Origin: an uncultured Flavobacteriales bacterium
Lineage (GTDB): Bacteria > Bacteroidota > Bacteroidia > Flavobacteriales_D > Parvicellaceae
Assembly (NCBI GenBank): GCA_943787725.1
Contig: CALSNM010000009.1
Location: 62,001-126,000 of the forward strand
Reading direction: 5' to 3'
DNA: 64,000 bases
Translations under genes and position numbers: made by a program
Part shown: one piece after another, positions 17,161-25,989 of the stretch
Layout of the letters: every line of letters starts with the position of its first letter
Position numbering within the stretch: position 1 is the stretch's first letter
Notes under the pieces: generated by a model
What the model saw: only the letters and a program-made list of their open reading frames with translations
Databases searched by the model: none
Told to the model about the DNA's origin: nothing

Positions 17161-19674
17161 CTATTTAAACTCACTATACAATAAGTCAATATTTATTTTC
17201 GAATCTCCAAGAATCGTATCGGATTTCCCCTCAACTCTCTTTATAAGCATTGACCCGCTATCGACGAGGCTTTGAAGGTTTATAATTCCCTGCGCAGTAT
17301 TTGTAACAATAACTTTAGCTGGTCCATATTCAGACTTTTTTTGAAACGCAACATATTTATAATCCACATTTGTTATTTCTGTGTTGTTAATGAATACCGA
17401 TGACAAGTCCTTGGAAGCAACAGCAATTGTTGCGCTATTAATATCTGTGTTATTTACTTTTACTAATGAGCCTTCTCCTCCAGAAATACCTTTATCTCCA
17501 GAATTAGTGATGGAACACCCTGTTATATCAATAGTGCTTCCTGATAAATCAATACAGTCATTACCTGTGTTTACAAACGTTGAGTTTAAAATTGTACCGG
17601 AACTAAAGTCAGAGTCCAACCCATCAGAGTAAGTGTTTTGAACAGAAGAATTAGAAAAAGTAAAATTAGACTGAACAAGATTTACTGCATCTTCACATAA
17701 GCTGTTTTCAAAGGTGCAGGTTTCAATAATTACATTGCTTTGATAAAACGTAACAGCGCCCGTTAAATGCCAACCACACTTATGTAGTGTGTTTAAATTT
17801 TTAAATGTAACATGTTGTAGCAGTGAATTATCATAATTGCCAACAACTGTCAAGCCTTGCCCGGTGCTATCCGAAGAATGAATAAAAACTTTGTTCAATG
17901 CTGTTCCTTCGGCGCGAATGGGAGAGTAACTAATCATAGCAGCATTGTTAACAAGGTCTAGTTCGCTTCCGGGTTCTATGACAAACAGCCAACCCCTTGG
18001 CACCACGAAGTCATTAGAGATAACATGTTTTCCTTTTTTTAAAATAACCTCTTTAGATACAGTGTTTATGTTTACAAACTCCCATTCAAAAAGGCTTTCA
18101 GTATTTAGGCTTTCGATGGAATCAATTAACGTTTTGTTAGCCGCCCATTTGCTAATTGATAACCTAAGGGTATCTGGTCGGTTTTCGACCAAGAAAAAAA
18201 CTGTTTTTGCAGATTTAGGAAGGTTGAGCGTATGAAGGGTTTTATTTTTATTTAAAGCCCCCATGTTCAACGGCGAATTGATTATTATGATTGAATCTTT
18301 GTTTTGTTTTAATCCATAACCAACAACCTTAACAGGGGTAGAGTGGAAATTTTCTAATTTAACAAGGTTTGAGGAAGAGTCTTGATAAGGGCTTGAATAT
18401 GCTTTTAATCCTGTATGGTAGTAATATTTTTCTGTATCCGTAAAGTCTTCAAAACCATAATCGTGTAATTCGTATTTTATGTTTGAGCTTATGAATTCAG
18501 GAAGGGTTTTTTGTATCCTTTTTATATTGTTATAATAAAAAGCCTTATTAAAGTTCGAGCCTGGATATTCAATAGCCAAAAGGGCACCAATTGAGTTTAA
18601 AGAGGAGTCTAGTTGGAGAAAAACATCGTCGAGGTACTTGGTTTCAGAATATTGCTTAAGGTAGAAAGAATACATTGATTTAAAAGAAGAGTTGTTAAAA
18701 AGGTTGTAATGGATATAACTAAAATCTGGGAACAAAACATTGTCTTTACTATATCCATATATAGGTTGATTTGCGCTCATCTCTATTTTTTCAGGATAGC
18801 AATCGTATGCTATTGGCTCTAACTTTCCTGAAACAGGGTTGTAGTAAAACCTTAGGTTGTGCCAGATTAATGCATGATCAGTGTTGGCTAGATCAGTAAG
18901 AGCGTAGAATTTAGCCATTTTATCAAGGTCGAATATTTCTTCAATATTTTTGTCAAATGATTTGTAGCGAAGCAATAAACTTTGCGCGGTTTTGAAATAT
19001 TGCTTTAAAACAAGGCTTTTCATTGTCCTGTTCTTTTTAAAAGGAATTACTTCTGCAGCTGCAAAATAAGGTAAAGAATGGTATCCATCCGGATCTCCCA
19101 CCCTAGTTTCCCAAAGACCTTCTTCGTTAAACTTTAATATAGGGCCTTCTCTTCTGTTTTTAGACTCTACTAGTTGCTTGTCGAAATGTTCTTCAAGCGC
19201 ATAAACCCCCATTGGTTTTCCATTTATTATGATCGGAACAAAGTCATACCGAGTCGTTAAAACGCCCTCTCGTAAATATACTTGATGCATAAACCATTCA
19301 TGCAAAAATGAACGGGTGTGTGGGCTTTGAATAGAAAAGCTTTTTAAACCAAGAAACGCATTATCTCCAGAAACCTTTATTCTAAAGGACCATTTTTCAC
19401 CTTTTAAATGGTCGATCCAATCTCCTTTTAGCCTTAGCTTAACAGGCGTTTCTTTTCCCTTGTAACTTATAGTTCCCCGAACATACTTTTTTAAGCTTTT
19501 ATCTATTACACCGTTTTCTAGTGCGGTATTTCTATATAGCTCAAGTTGTTGATAAGAAGAGCCGCTTATATAAAGCTCTACACAGGTGTTTGACCTTAAT
19601 ACCCCCTCGTTCTCCTTCTTGTTAACACAAGAAAACAGCACTATTGTAAGAGCTATAAAGCCTAAAACCTTCAT
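17161..19674 (-). CDS. CotH-kinase-family lipoprotein with C-terminal beta-helix
   Basis: ATG 19674 gives a clean lipoprotein signal (MKVLGFIALTIVLFSC); an ATG 21 bases upstream would precede the promoter and spoil it. In the 837-residue product the CotH protein-kinase-like domain spans about 50-390: GKPMGVYALEEHFDKQLVES near 155-175 holds the conserved Glu, and TDHALIWHNLRFYYNP near 258-273 followed by EPIAYDCYP supplies the Asp/Asn residues expected to bind metal and ATP. The C-terminal 250 residues (about 590-790) form a right-handed parallel beta-helix with NSL/NTL/DGLDSDFSSG turns. Known CotH proteins phosphorylate secreted proteins (spore coat). A surface-exposed kinase with a carbohydrate-binding-like helix is my inference; the substrate may be the downstream lipoprotein. 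Confidence 0.88.
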   Translation of the reverse strand: MKVLGFIALTIVLFSCVNKKENEGVLRSNTCVELYISGSSYQQLELYRNTALENGVIDKSLKKYVRGTISYKGKETPVKLRLKGDWIDHLKGEKWSFRIKVSGDNAFLGLKSFSIQSPHTRSFLHEWFMHQVYLREGVLTTRYDFVPIIINGKPMGVYALEEHFDKQLVESKNRREGPILKFNEEGLWETRVGDPDGYHSLPYFAAAEVIPFKKNRTMKSLVLKQYFKTAQSLLLRYKSFDKNIEEIFDLDKMAKFYALTDLANTDHALIWHNLRFYYNPVSGKLEPIAYDCYPEKIEMSANQPIYGYSKDNVLFPDFSYIHYNLFNNSSFKSMYSFYLKQYSETKYLDDVFLQLDSSLNSIGALLAIEYPGSNFNKAFYYNNIKRIQKTLPEFISSNIKYELHDYGFEDFTDTEKYYYHTGLKAYSSPYQDSSSNLVKLENFHSTPVKVVGYGLKQNKDSIIIINSPLNMGALNKNKTLHTLNLPKSAKTVFFLVENRPDTLRLSISKWAANKTLIDSIESLNTESLFEWEFVNINTVSKEVILKKGKHVISNDFVVPRGWLFVIEPGSELDLVNNAAMISYSPIRAEGTALNKVFIHSSDSTGQGLTVVGNYDNSLLQHVTFKNLNTLHKCGWHLTGAVTFYQSNVIIETCTFENSLCEDAVNLVQSNFTFSNSSVQNTYSDGLDSDFSSGTILNSTFVNTGNDCIDLSGSTIDITGCSITNSGDKGISGGEGSLVKVNNTDINSATIAVASKDLSSVFINNTEITNVDYKYVAFQKKSEYGPAKVIVTNTAQGIINLQSLVDSGSMLIKRVEGKSDTILGDSKINIDLLYSEFK

Positions 19675-19682
19675 TAAGAATG

Positions 19683-19713
19683 CAAAGAAAAGCAAAAAAA
19701 AAGCTTACACAAA
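19683..19713 (-). promoter_or_regulatory. Candidate promoter of the CotH-kinase unit
   Basis: On the minus strand TTTG (19713-19710) lies exactly 19 bases before TTTCTTTG (19690-19683), one base off TAnnTTTG. The -33 element falls in the loop of the upstream gene's terminator. Transcription would begin within a few bases of ATG 19674, i.e. nearly leaderless, which supports that start but also makes the call uncertain. Confidence 0.35.
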
Positions 19714-19727
19714 TATGTGTAAGCTTT
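19700..19727 (-). terminator. Intrinsic terminator of the 53-residue lipoprotein gene
   Basis: AAAGCTTACAC (19700-19710) and GTGTAAGCTTT (19717-19727) form an 11-bp perfect stem with a 6-base loop. On the minus strand it is followed by a T-rich tract (complement of the A-run at 19693-19700) and lies 24 bases after the stop at 19752. Confidence 0.75.
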
Positions 19728-19751
19728 CAATTTCTTTAATTAAAGATTGTT

Positions 19752-19913
19752 CTAGTGGCCATGACCATCATGACTTTCTTCAGGCGCACCTTCTCCATCT
19801 TCTCCTCCAGCATCCGCTTCAGTTGTTTCTCCTTCAGCAGCTTCTTCACCACAAGAGATTGTTGTCATAGAAAAGAATCCAGCAACAGCTAATAACATAA
19901 AAAACTTTTTCAT
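19752..19913 (-). CDS. Small acidic lipoprotein with His-rich tail
   Basis: This gene is shorter than usual calling thresholds. Translation from ATG 19913 gives 53 residues: a signal MKKFFMLLAVAGFFSMTTIS ending at a lipobox Cys21, then a 32-residue mature part made almost only of Glu, Gly, Ala, Asp and Thr, closing with S-H-D-G-H-G-H. It has its own textbook promoter (19948-19977) and its own terminator (19700-19727), so it is a real stand-alone transcript. The His-rich end could bind a metal, but the function is unknown. Similar tiny acidic lipoproteins occur in Flavobacteriales. Confidence 0.85.
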   Translation of the reverse strand: MKKFFMLLAVAGFFSMTTISCGEEAAEGETTEADAGGEDGEGAPEESHDGHGH

Positions 19914-19947
19914 TTTGATTTTTTTAGATTTGATTATACTTGAATAA

Positions 19948-19977
19948 CAAAATTAAAAACAATTCTGTAATAAGCAA
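19948..19977 (-). promoter_or_regulatory. Promoter of the small lipoprotein gene
   Basis: On the minus strand TTG (19977-19975), 19 bases, then TAATTTTG (19955-19948): an exact match to the Bacteroidota consensus TTG-N19-TAnnTTTG. The start codon follows at 19913, a leader of roughly 28 bases. Confidence 0.72.
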
Positions 19978-20007
19978 GTTTTTTAGGAAAAATCGTTTAG
20001 GACCTTC

Positions 20008-20899
20008 CTAGTCAAAAAACACATAGGAAAACTTTGTTATTGTTATAAAATTTGAATTTACTTCCTGATCAAGAAGCGCCTTCATTAAAAGCGTCGATTT
20101 ATCATAAATTACTTCTTTATGTGTCTTTAATTCCTCGTTTCTGTATTCGTCTATTACTTCCAAGTTCCCTAACTCATCGTATTCATATACAAACCTTGAA
20201 TATGCATCTTTCCCTAAATCTTTTTGTGTTGTCATTTCCGAAACCATCATCAAATTATTGTACTTGAAGGTTTATTTGTGCTTTTTTATGATTTACAATT
20301 AATTTTTTTTCCACCTTAACCAAAAGCTTGTTTTCATCATATGTATAGTATTCTTTTTGATAAACCCCTCCGTGGTTGTTGTGTACGTTTTTTTGTATGC
20401 ACGAGTCCTTTTGTACATAGGAATAAGTTTCGTTTACAATGGTATATTGTTTCTTTAACTTGAAATCGTTTTTATTGTTTGTGCTGTTTTCGTCTCTACA
20501 ATATGTTTTACTCACCACATCACCGTTATCATTATAACCGTAATTATAAGAAAAGAACCCATAACTATCGCTCATTCTCTTTGTGGTGATATTTTTCTTT
20601 TCATCATAATGATATGTTGTTATCGAACTGTCTTTTTTTTTCCCACGGTAAAAAGAGTCGAACTGTTTAATAAGGCTACCCGAATCATCAAAAAAGAACT
20701 CGGTTGAGAGCCCCTTACTTTTTATGACTTGTAAATCTGCTTTCGTGGAAACCACACCCTTTATACTTTTTATCTTATTGCTACGAATGAAATCAGTATA
20801 AAAAAAAGGCTCTCCAGAAAATACAGCACAACCTCTATTGTCTAGCATTTGCCCTAAAAAGGACGTAGGAATAATTAGCATAAAAATGAAAAGGCGCAT
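20008..20899 (-). pseudogene. Secreted YD-repeat-like hypothetical protein, frame interrupted once
   Basis: Two frames on the minus strand form one gene. The first (from ATG 20899) gives a signal peptide (MRLFIFMLIIPTSFLGQ) and 214 residues with YHYDEKKN, YGYNDNGDVVSKTY and YYTYDENKLL strands; it stops at 20255. The second continues at once with VYEYDELGNLEVIDEYRNEE and ends at 20008. Removing one T near 20257 (the stop triplet region) joins them as LQVQ-NLMMVSEMTTQ, a protein of about 296 residues. The strands resemble YD/RHS-type repeats of secreted Bacteroidota proteins. A CAAAAGTA at 20929-20936 gives the -7 element TACTTTTG upstream. The interruption is either a real inactivating insertion or a sequence error; several other insertions in this window favour error. 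Confidence 0.7.
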
Positions 20900-20955
20900 T
20901 GTGCTTGGTTAAAGTGGTTTAGTTAGGGCAAAAGTAATTGAATTTATCAAGTGAC

Positions 20956-21966
20956 CTATTTATATAATGCTACCACAGACCGGGCCACTTCTCTTATCTC
21001 GTCTCTTAACTCTTTTGGCTCTATTACCTTAATTTCTTTGCCAAAACCTAAAATTTGCATTTTTAATTCATAGGTAGGAAGAAGAAAATATGAAAACAAA
21101 TGCATATTGTTTTTTTCCCCGAGATATTCTTGCGACATATGCAAAGGTTGAGAAAGAATATATTTTGATAACAACACCCCCGCCTCGATAATTATTTTAG
21201 ATGGACTTCCGTGATTTGAGGTAATGCCAATAGAGTACTTAAAAAACCTATCAGGGTTAAAACAGTTATTTTTTTTATACTTATCTGATAAAATAGTTAG
21301 GTTTCTAACCCTATCCAAACCAAAAGTAATTACCTTGTCTTTAAGCTCACTCTTACCTACAAGATACCATCTATTTCTATATTCCTTCAAAAGGTATGGA
21401 TGTATTCTTCTTGTTTTAACTAACTCACTTGAAAACCCTTTATGTTCAAATTGAACTTTGTTTTTATTTTTAATTGCGGTTAAAAGGGGTTCTAAAAACT
21501 CGCTTCCTCCCACTCTTTCTACAGTTTCGAACTGGACGTATTCTTCGATAGCTGTATCTTGGACATTAGAAGAAATGTTTACGCGATCAATAATTTTATC
21601 TATAGCAAATTCGAACTGGTTAAAGATTTCAGTGTTTTTGAATTGAGAAAGCAGGTTTGTCGCTATTTTAATTGCTTTAATATCTTTTTCTGTAAGAGGA
21701 ACCTCGTCTATTGAATAGTCCTTGTCTTCGTAGTAATAACCTTTTTCTAGCTTGCTATATTTTATTGGTGCATCATGTTCTAATCGCATAGCAAACAAAT
21801 CCTTCTCAATGGTTGAGTCACAAATATTCCCTCCTAAAGTGGTTCCAAATAATTCTTCTTCACAAGCCGATCGCAATGCCGCTTTTGAGGGGAAGGGTCT
21901 GTATTCATTTCTTAAGCTTCTGTCAATTACTCGATAGCGCGCTAAGGCGTTTTTAATTACTGGCAT
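20956..21966 (-). CDS. WYL-domain transcriptional regulator
   Basis: The 336-residue protein begins with a helix-turn-helix-like region of YafY type (about 1-70, RYRVIDRSLRN... and DSTIEKDLFAMR, the recognition-helix position), then a WYL domain (about 165-250) with the R-x-H-P-Y-L-L-K-E-Y-R-N-R-W-Y-L-V-G core; here the family's W-Y-L triad is intact. The remaining C-terminal part is the WCX extension. WYL regulators bind nucleic-acid or nucleotide signals and control DNA-damage, phage-defence or metabolic genes. No defence gene lies nearby. TATCTTTG at 21991-21984 (minus) is a plausible -7 element, inside the end of the upstream gene's spacer. Confidence 0.9.
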   Translation of the reverse strand: MPVIKNALARYRVIDRSLRNEYRPFPSKAALRSACEEELFGTTLGGNICDSTIEKDLFAMRLEHDAPIKYSKLEKGYYYEDKDYSIDEVPLTEKDIKAIKIATNLLSQFKNTEIFNQFEFAIDKIIDRVNISSNVQDTAIEEYVQFETVERVGGSEFLEPLLTAIKNKNKVQFEHKGFSSELVKTRRIHPYLLKEYRNRWYLVGKSELKDKVITFGLDRVRNLTILSDKYKKNNCFNPDRFFKYSIGITSNHGSPSKIIIEAGVLLSKYILSQPLHMSQEYLGEKNNMHLFSYFLLPTYELKMQILGFGKEIKVIEPKELRDEIREVARSVVALYK

Positions 21967-22004
21967 AAAATTGCTTTGAAAACCAAAGATACAAAAACTG
22001 AATA

Positions 22005-23255
22005 TTATTCGTTCAATAAGGATTTAACTAATGCATCTACTTCAGCCGTGTATTTAGCATAATGTCCACCAGTCCCCGGCCCATAAAATCCGGTATGGAT
22101 TTTTCTAACAACCCCCGATTTGTCTATAAATATTGTTGTTGGAAACGAGGAAACCCTATTAAGAAAAGGAAGTACTTTTTGCGCTTCTTTTTTGCTAGCA
22201 TTGCCCGCAATTAAAAACTCATACCTGCTTCCGGTGTGCGACTTTAGGTCTTTTACTCTTCCTATTTTGTCACTGAGCTTTTTAGGTGATTCAAAAGCAA
22301 GGCCAATTATTTCCAGCCCCTTATGTTGATATTGTTCATATAAGGCCGCAAAAAACATGGTTTCGTCCACACAGTTGGGGCACCACGACCCAAATATTTG
22401 AATTATTACTACTTTATTGTTGAAGCGTTTGTTGGGGTAAGAAAGGCTCCCTCCTTTAATATTGGGAAAGGTAAACTCAAGTTTTTTTCTCGGCTCTTGT
22501 TGGGTTAACAAATATGGATCCGTCAGAGCAAACGAATCATTTTTAAATGAAACCCATGGTTCACTCCATTGCAAACCTGAATAAAACACCCCGTGTATCA
22601 CACTATCAATTAAGCTTGCTTCAAACAAAAAAGCATGCGCCCCATCAAAACAAGACAAAAAAATAGAATCATTACATACATTTCCTTGCAAAAACCTATA
22701 ATCTCCAGTTTCTGTTATAAAAGTGCCTTTTGCAAACCCTTTATCTTGATAAAATACCGCAAGGGACTTATATTCATTTTCAGTTCCTTTACTAAAGGTT
22801 GTTTCCCAGTTACCACTATACAAATTATGGGAGCTGTTATCAGAAACATTAAACCTGTGTTTCTCCCCTTTTTGGTTTAAGGAAGCGAAAAATGGCAACT
22901 TTTGTCTTGTTTTTGTATTGTTGTACCAATACCCTTTTAAACCAATTCTTGTTTTAATAAACCGCAGTTCTGAATCAAAAACAGGTATTTTAATACGGAT
23001 GGAATCTTCGTGAGAGCTTATTTTAGCCCCAATTCTTTCTTCTGAATTAATTATGAAAACGGAGTCTTTCTTTACCTCAAAATTAAATGGAATTTTTTTA
23101 TTTTTCTTAATACTTAGTTCCCCAAGCCATTGACCTTGACCTATAAGGAAATGGCGGTGGTTTTCACTCACGCTTAAATTCGGATAAGTTTGAGACTGAT
23201 CGGAACACGAAAGCATTAATATCAAACAAACAAATAAGATGTAAAGGCTATTCAT
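22005..23255 (-). CDS. TlpA-like thioredoxin-fold lipoprotein
   Basis: ATG 23255 gives a lipoprotein signal (MNSLYILFVCLILMLSC); ten further upstream codons exist but would precede it. The 416-residue product has a beta-rich N-terminal region (about 30-265) and a TlpA/ResA-type thioredoxin domain (about 270-416) with the redox motif GSWCPNCVDE (Cys at about 294 and 297) and the cis-Pro loop S-S-F-P-T-T-I-F. Such proteins reduce disulfides in the periplasm, for example for cytochrome c maturation or in stress response. The redox partner is not in the window. A terminal FYGPGTGGHYAKYT segment is typical for the family. Confidence 0.9.
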   Translation of the reverse strand: MNSLYILFVCLILMLSCSDQSQTYPNLSVSENHRHFLIGQGQWLGELSIKKNKKIPFNFEVKKDSVFIINSEERIGAKISSHEDSIRIKIPVFDSELRFIKTRIGLKGYWYNNTKTRQKLPFFASLNQKGEKHRFNVSDNSSHNLYSGNWETTFSKGTENEYKSLAVFYQDKGFAKGTFITETGDYRFLQGNVCNDSIFLSCFDGAHAFLFEASLIDSVIHGVFYSGLQWSEPWVSFKNDSFALTDPYLLTQQEPRKKLEFTFPNIKGGSLSYPNKRFNNKVVIIQIFGSWCPNCVDETMFFAALYEQYQHKGLEIIGLAFESPKKLSDKIGRVKDLKSHTGSRYEFLIAGNASKKEAQKVLPFLNRVSSFPTTIFIDKSGVVRKIHTGFYGPGTGGHYAKYTAEVDALVKSLLNE

Positions 23256-23395
23256 AACAACTATATAGGTTTTGGCAGTTCCCAAAAATAGTAATTAATA
23301 TATATCTCTCATAATGGTGGTTTTTTTACCTTTAACCAAGATCTTTAAAAGAGAATACATCCAAACATTTAACGGATGCAACCTTTTTTTACAGA

Positions 23396-23959
23396 ATGAT
23401 GTCTATGGTATTAGATAAGCGAAATATGTCTGAGGAACAAATGATTAAAGGGTGTTTAGAAAACAACCCTCTTGCTCAAAAAACCTTATACAACAAGCTT
23501 GGACCCAAGATGATGGGTGTGTGTCTGCGCTATATGACGAATGCAGAAGAGGCGCAGGATGTGTTGCAAGATGGGTTTGTAAAGGTCTTTGATAAATTGG
23601 GAGCATATTCAGGAGCGGGTTCGTTTGAAGGATGGGTGCGGAGAATATTTGTTAATACAGCTTTAGACGCTCTTCGAAAGAATAAAAAACTAAAACACCA
23701 AGCGCAAATTGATGATGTGACATTCGCATTAAAATCTAGTGATTTTACTTTTGAAACATTGGTTGCAGAAGATTTAATGAAACTTCTACAAGGGTTGCCG
23801 TTGGGCTACAAAACGGTGTTTAATTTGTACGCAATTGAAGGTTACTCGCACAAAGAAATAGCAAAAAAAATGAATGTTACCATAAGTACTTCAAAATCCC
23901 AATTTTCAAGAGCAAAAGCAATGTTACGGCAAAAAATAACAGAACTAGAGAAAGAATGA
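23396..23959 (+). CDS. ECF-type RNA polymerase sigma factor
   Basis: The 187-residue protein has region 2 (about 25-90) with YMTNAEEAQDVLQDGFVKVF and the -10 recognition helix, and region 4 (about 130-180) with LPLGYKTVFNLYAIEGYSHK and the helix-turn-helix KEIAKKMNVTISTSKSQFSRA. It has no region 1.1 or 3, as expected for the extracytoplasmic-function class. I use ATG 23396; M3 and the MSEEQMI start at residue 11 are alternatives. Its stop overlaps the start of the next gene by 4 bases (ATGA), the usual arrangement of a sigma factor and its regulator. Region 4 binding of the -35 suggests a regulon of envelope genes; targets unknown. Confidence 0.92.
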   Translation: MMSMVLDKRNMSEEQMIKGCLENNPLAQKTLYNKLGPKMMGVCLRYMTNAEEAQDVLQDGFVKVFDKLGAYSGAGSFEGWVRRIFVNTALDALRKNKKLKHQAQIDDVTFALKSSDFTFETLVAEDLMKLLQGLPLGYKTVFNLYAIEGYSHKEIAKKMNVTISTSKSQFSRAKAMLRQKITELEKE

Positions 23960-25056
23960 GTGTTGAAAATAACATAGAAGATTTATTTAAATCGAAGCTG
24001 GAAGGTCTTGAAGCGCCTATTAACGACGTTATGTGGTCAAATATATCTTCTTCTATTGGGGCTACTGGCGGCTCTACGGGGGCCTTTAAAGTACTTGTTA
24101 GCAAACTAATTTCTACTACAGGTATTGCTATTAGCACGGGTTTATTATGTACAATAGCGACATTTTTGGTAATGAATCCAAGCAAGCAAGCAAACCCATT
24201 AAAAAAAGAAACCTCTTTAGTGTCAATTGAAACAGCCGATGAAACAAAACTACAAGTTACCAGTGATGACGAACTTGCCTTAAGTAATATATTAAAGAAC
24301 ACACCGGTCGATTCGAATGATCCATTGGTAACAGAGGAACCTGCTGAAACCTTTATCGTTGTATCTTCAAACAGCGCTAAAATTAAAAGCTCTTCGTCAG
24401 CACCAAGCTCTATAATCAACACATTCTTAACACCTAAAAGCAGAATAAAACAGAAAGAACAGACGGCACAACCACCCAAGTTGGAGAACAAAGTGCCTAA
24501 GGATAAGGAAATTACTATTATTCAACCCCAAAAAGACGAACTAATTGCAACAATCATTGCTTCCCCGGTGGGTGGGTACGCTCCATTAGATGTTTATTTT
24601 TCGAATCCAGCAACTCGCGGAAGTGTTCTTTGGAATTTTGGAGACGGAACATCTAGTGAAGATTTTAGCCCTTCTCATACTTTCAATGAGTATGGAACTT
24701 ATACTATCGAACTAATTGTAACTGACGCAAACGGTGAAGAGAAAAAGGACTATCGTGTTATTGAAGTCGAGCCTAACAGCGCCATTACTGTCTTGCCAAA
24801 TGTTTTTACCCCAAATGGCGATGGTATAAACGATTTGTGTACAGTAAAAGGCAAAAATATAGAAGTGTTCCAAATGAAGGTTTTTAATCGCATAGGAGAG
24901 GTAATATTCTCTTCAGAGTCAATAGAGCATTCATGGGACGGTAAAAATAAGTATGGTGAAGAAATACCTGCCGGAACATACTTCTATTTAATTAGTGCTC
25001 GCGGGACAGATGGTAAAGTGTATGAACACACGGGACCAATTACCTTAAGTAGATAG
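23956..25056 (+). CDS. Membrane protein with anti-sigma-like N-terminus, PKD domain and T9SS-type C-terminal domain
   Basis: The 366-residue product begins with a cytoplasmic-looking stretch (about 1-45, FKSKLEGLEAPINDVMWSNI) that resembles the sigma-binding heads of Bacteroidota anti-sigma factors, followed by one membrane helix (about 48-70). A long Ser/Lys-rich linker (about 75-185) leads to a PKD domain (about 200-265; NFGDGTSS and HTFNEYGTYTIEL) and a gliding-motility-associated C-terminal (CHU_C, T9SS type B) domain (about 278-366; NVFTPNGDGINDLC, WDGKNKYGEEIPAGTYFYLI). There is no ordinary cleavable signal peptide. The 4-base overlap with the ECF sigma gene argues for sigma regulation. 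That the extracytoplasmic CHU_C/PKD part acts as the sensor is my inference. Confidence 0.85.
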   Translation: MSVENNIEDLFKSKLEGLEAPINDVMWSNISSSIGATGGSTGAFKVLVSKLISTTGIAISTGLLCTIATFLVMNPSKQANPLKKETSLVSIETADETKLQVTSDDELALSNILKNTPVDSNDPLVTEEPAETFIVVSSNSAKIKSSSSAPSSIINTFLTPKSRIKQKEQTAQPPKLENKVPKDKEITIIQPQKDELIATIIASPVGGYAPLDVYFSNPATRGSVLWNFGDGTSSEDFSPSHTFNEYGTYTIELIVTDANGEEKKDYRVIEVEPNSAITVLPNVFTPNGDGINDLCTVKGKNIEVFQMKVFNRIGEVIFSSESIEHSWDGKNKYGEEIPAGTYFYLISARGTDGKVYEHTGPITLSR

Positions 25057-25087
25057 CTCTGAAAATACGCGGCTTAAATCAAAGACA

Positions 25088-25963
25088 TTAATCATTTAAT
25101 GCCTCAGCTCCGCCAACGATTTCTAAAATTTCATTGGTTATAGCAGTTTGTCTCGCTTTATTGTAGAACAATTGTAGTTCTTTTTTAAGGTCAGTAGCGT
25201 TGTCAGTTGCCTTGTGCATAGCTGTCATTCTTGCTCCGTGCTCTGAAGCAAATGAATCAAGCATTGCTTTGTACAATTGAGTTTTTAACGAATTTGGAAT
25301 TAAATTATTTACAATTTCCGCTTTGGACGGTTCAAAAATATAATCAGTTGAATTATTTTTTTCGTCTTGTTTTGCCGGAACGATTGGCAAAAATTGTTCT
25401 GTAGTAACAACCTGAACGCCTGCATTTTTAAATGCGTTATAAACAATAATAATCTTATCTAAGTCTCCTTCTGCAAAACAATCCATTAAGTTTTGTGCAA
25501 CTTCAGAAACACTTTCAAATGATAAATTATTCCATAGGGTATCTGTTTCTTTTGGTAGCAATGTTCCCTTTATTACAAAGTCAGTATTCTTAATGGCGTC
25601 ATCCATCTTTTTCCCAATAGGAAGAACGCTAACATTGCTGTTTTTGTGCTCTGCAGCAATAAGCTTGACCTTTTTTGAAACATTATTGTTAAAACCACCA
25701 CAAAGTCCACGGTTAGAATTAATACCAACAATAAGAACGTTTTTTAAATCACGTTCCTGCGCGTAGGTATTGTCGCTTGTGTCCAATGAAGAGGTTAGAT
25801 TTCCAAGAATCTCCTGAAGCTTTTGAGCATACGGACGCATTTGTGTAATTGCGTCTTGCGCTCGTTTCAATTTTGCAGCCGATACCATTTTCATGGCAGA
25901 AGTAATCTGCATTGTTGAATTTACAGAAGTTATCCTATTTCGTATTTCTTTTAAGTTCGCCAT
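25088..25963 (-). CDS. atpG: ATP synthase F1 gamma subunit
   Basis: The 291-residue protein is the central stalk of F1. The N-terminal helix MANLKEIRNRITSVNSTMQI...SAMKMVSAAKL and the C-terminal helix with RMTAMHKATDNATDL...YNKARQTAITNEILEIVGGAEAL are the two coiled-coil parts that turn inside the alpha/beta ring. GINSNRGLCGGFN near 85 is the conserved loop of the globular part. It is the last gene of the cluster, 26 bases after atpA. No strong terminator follows; the stop of the convergent PKD gene is 31 bases away. Confidence 0.97.
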   Translation of the reverse strand: MANLKEIRNRITSVNSTMQITSAMKMVSAAKLKRAQDAITQMRPYAQKLQEILGNLTSSLDTSDNTYAQERDLKNVLIVGINSNRGLCGGFNNNVSKKVKLIAAEHKNSNVSVLPIGKKMDDAIKNTDFVIKGTLLPKETDTLWNNLSFESVSEVAQNLMDCFAEGDLDKIIIVYNAFKNAGVQVVTTEQFLPIVPAKQDEKNNSTDYIFEPSKAEIVNNLIPNSLKTQLYKAMLDSFASEHGARMTAMHKATDNATDLKKELQLFYNKARQTAITNEILEIVGGAEALND

Positions 25964-25989
25964 ATGAAACTACAGTTCAAAGGTTAATT

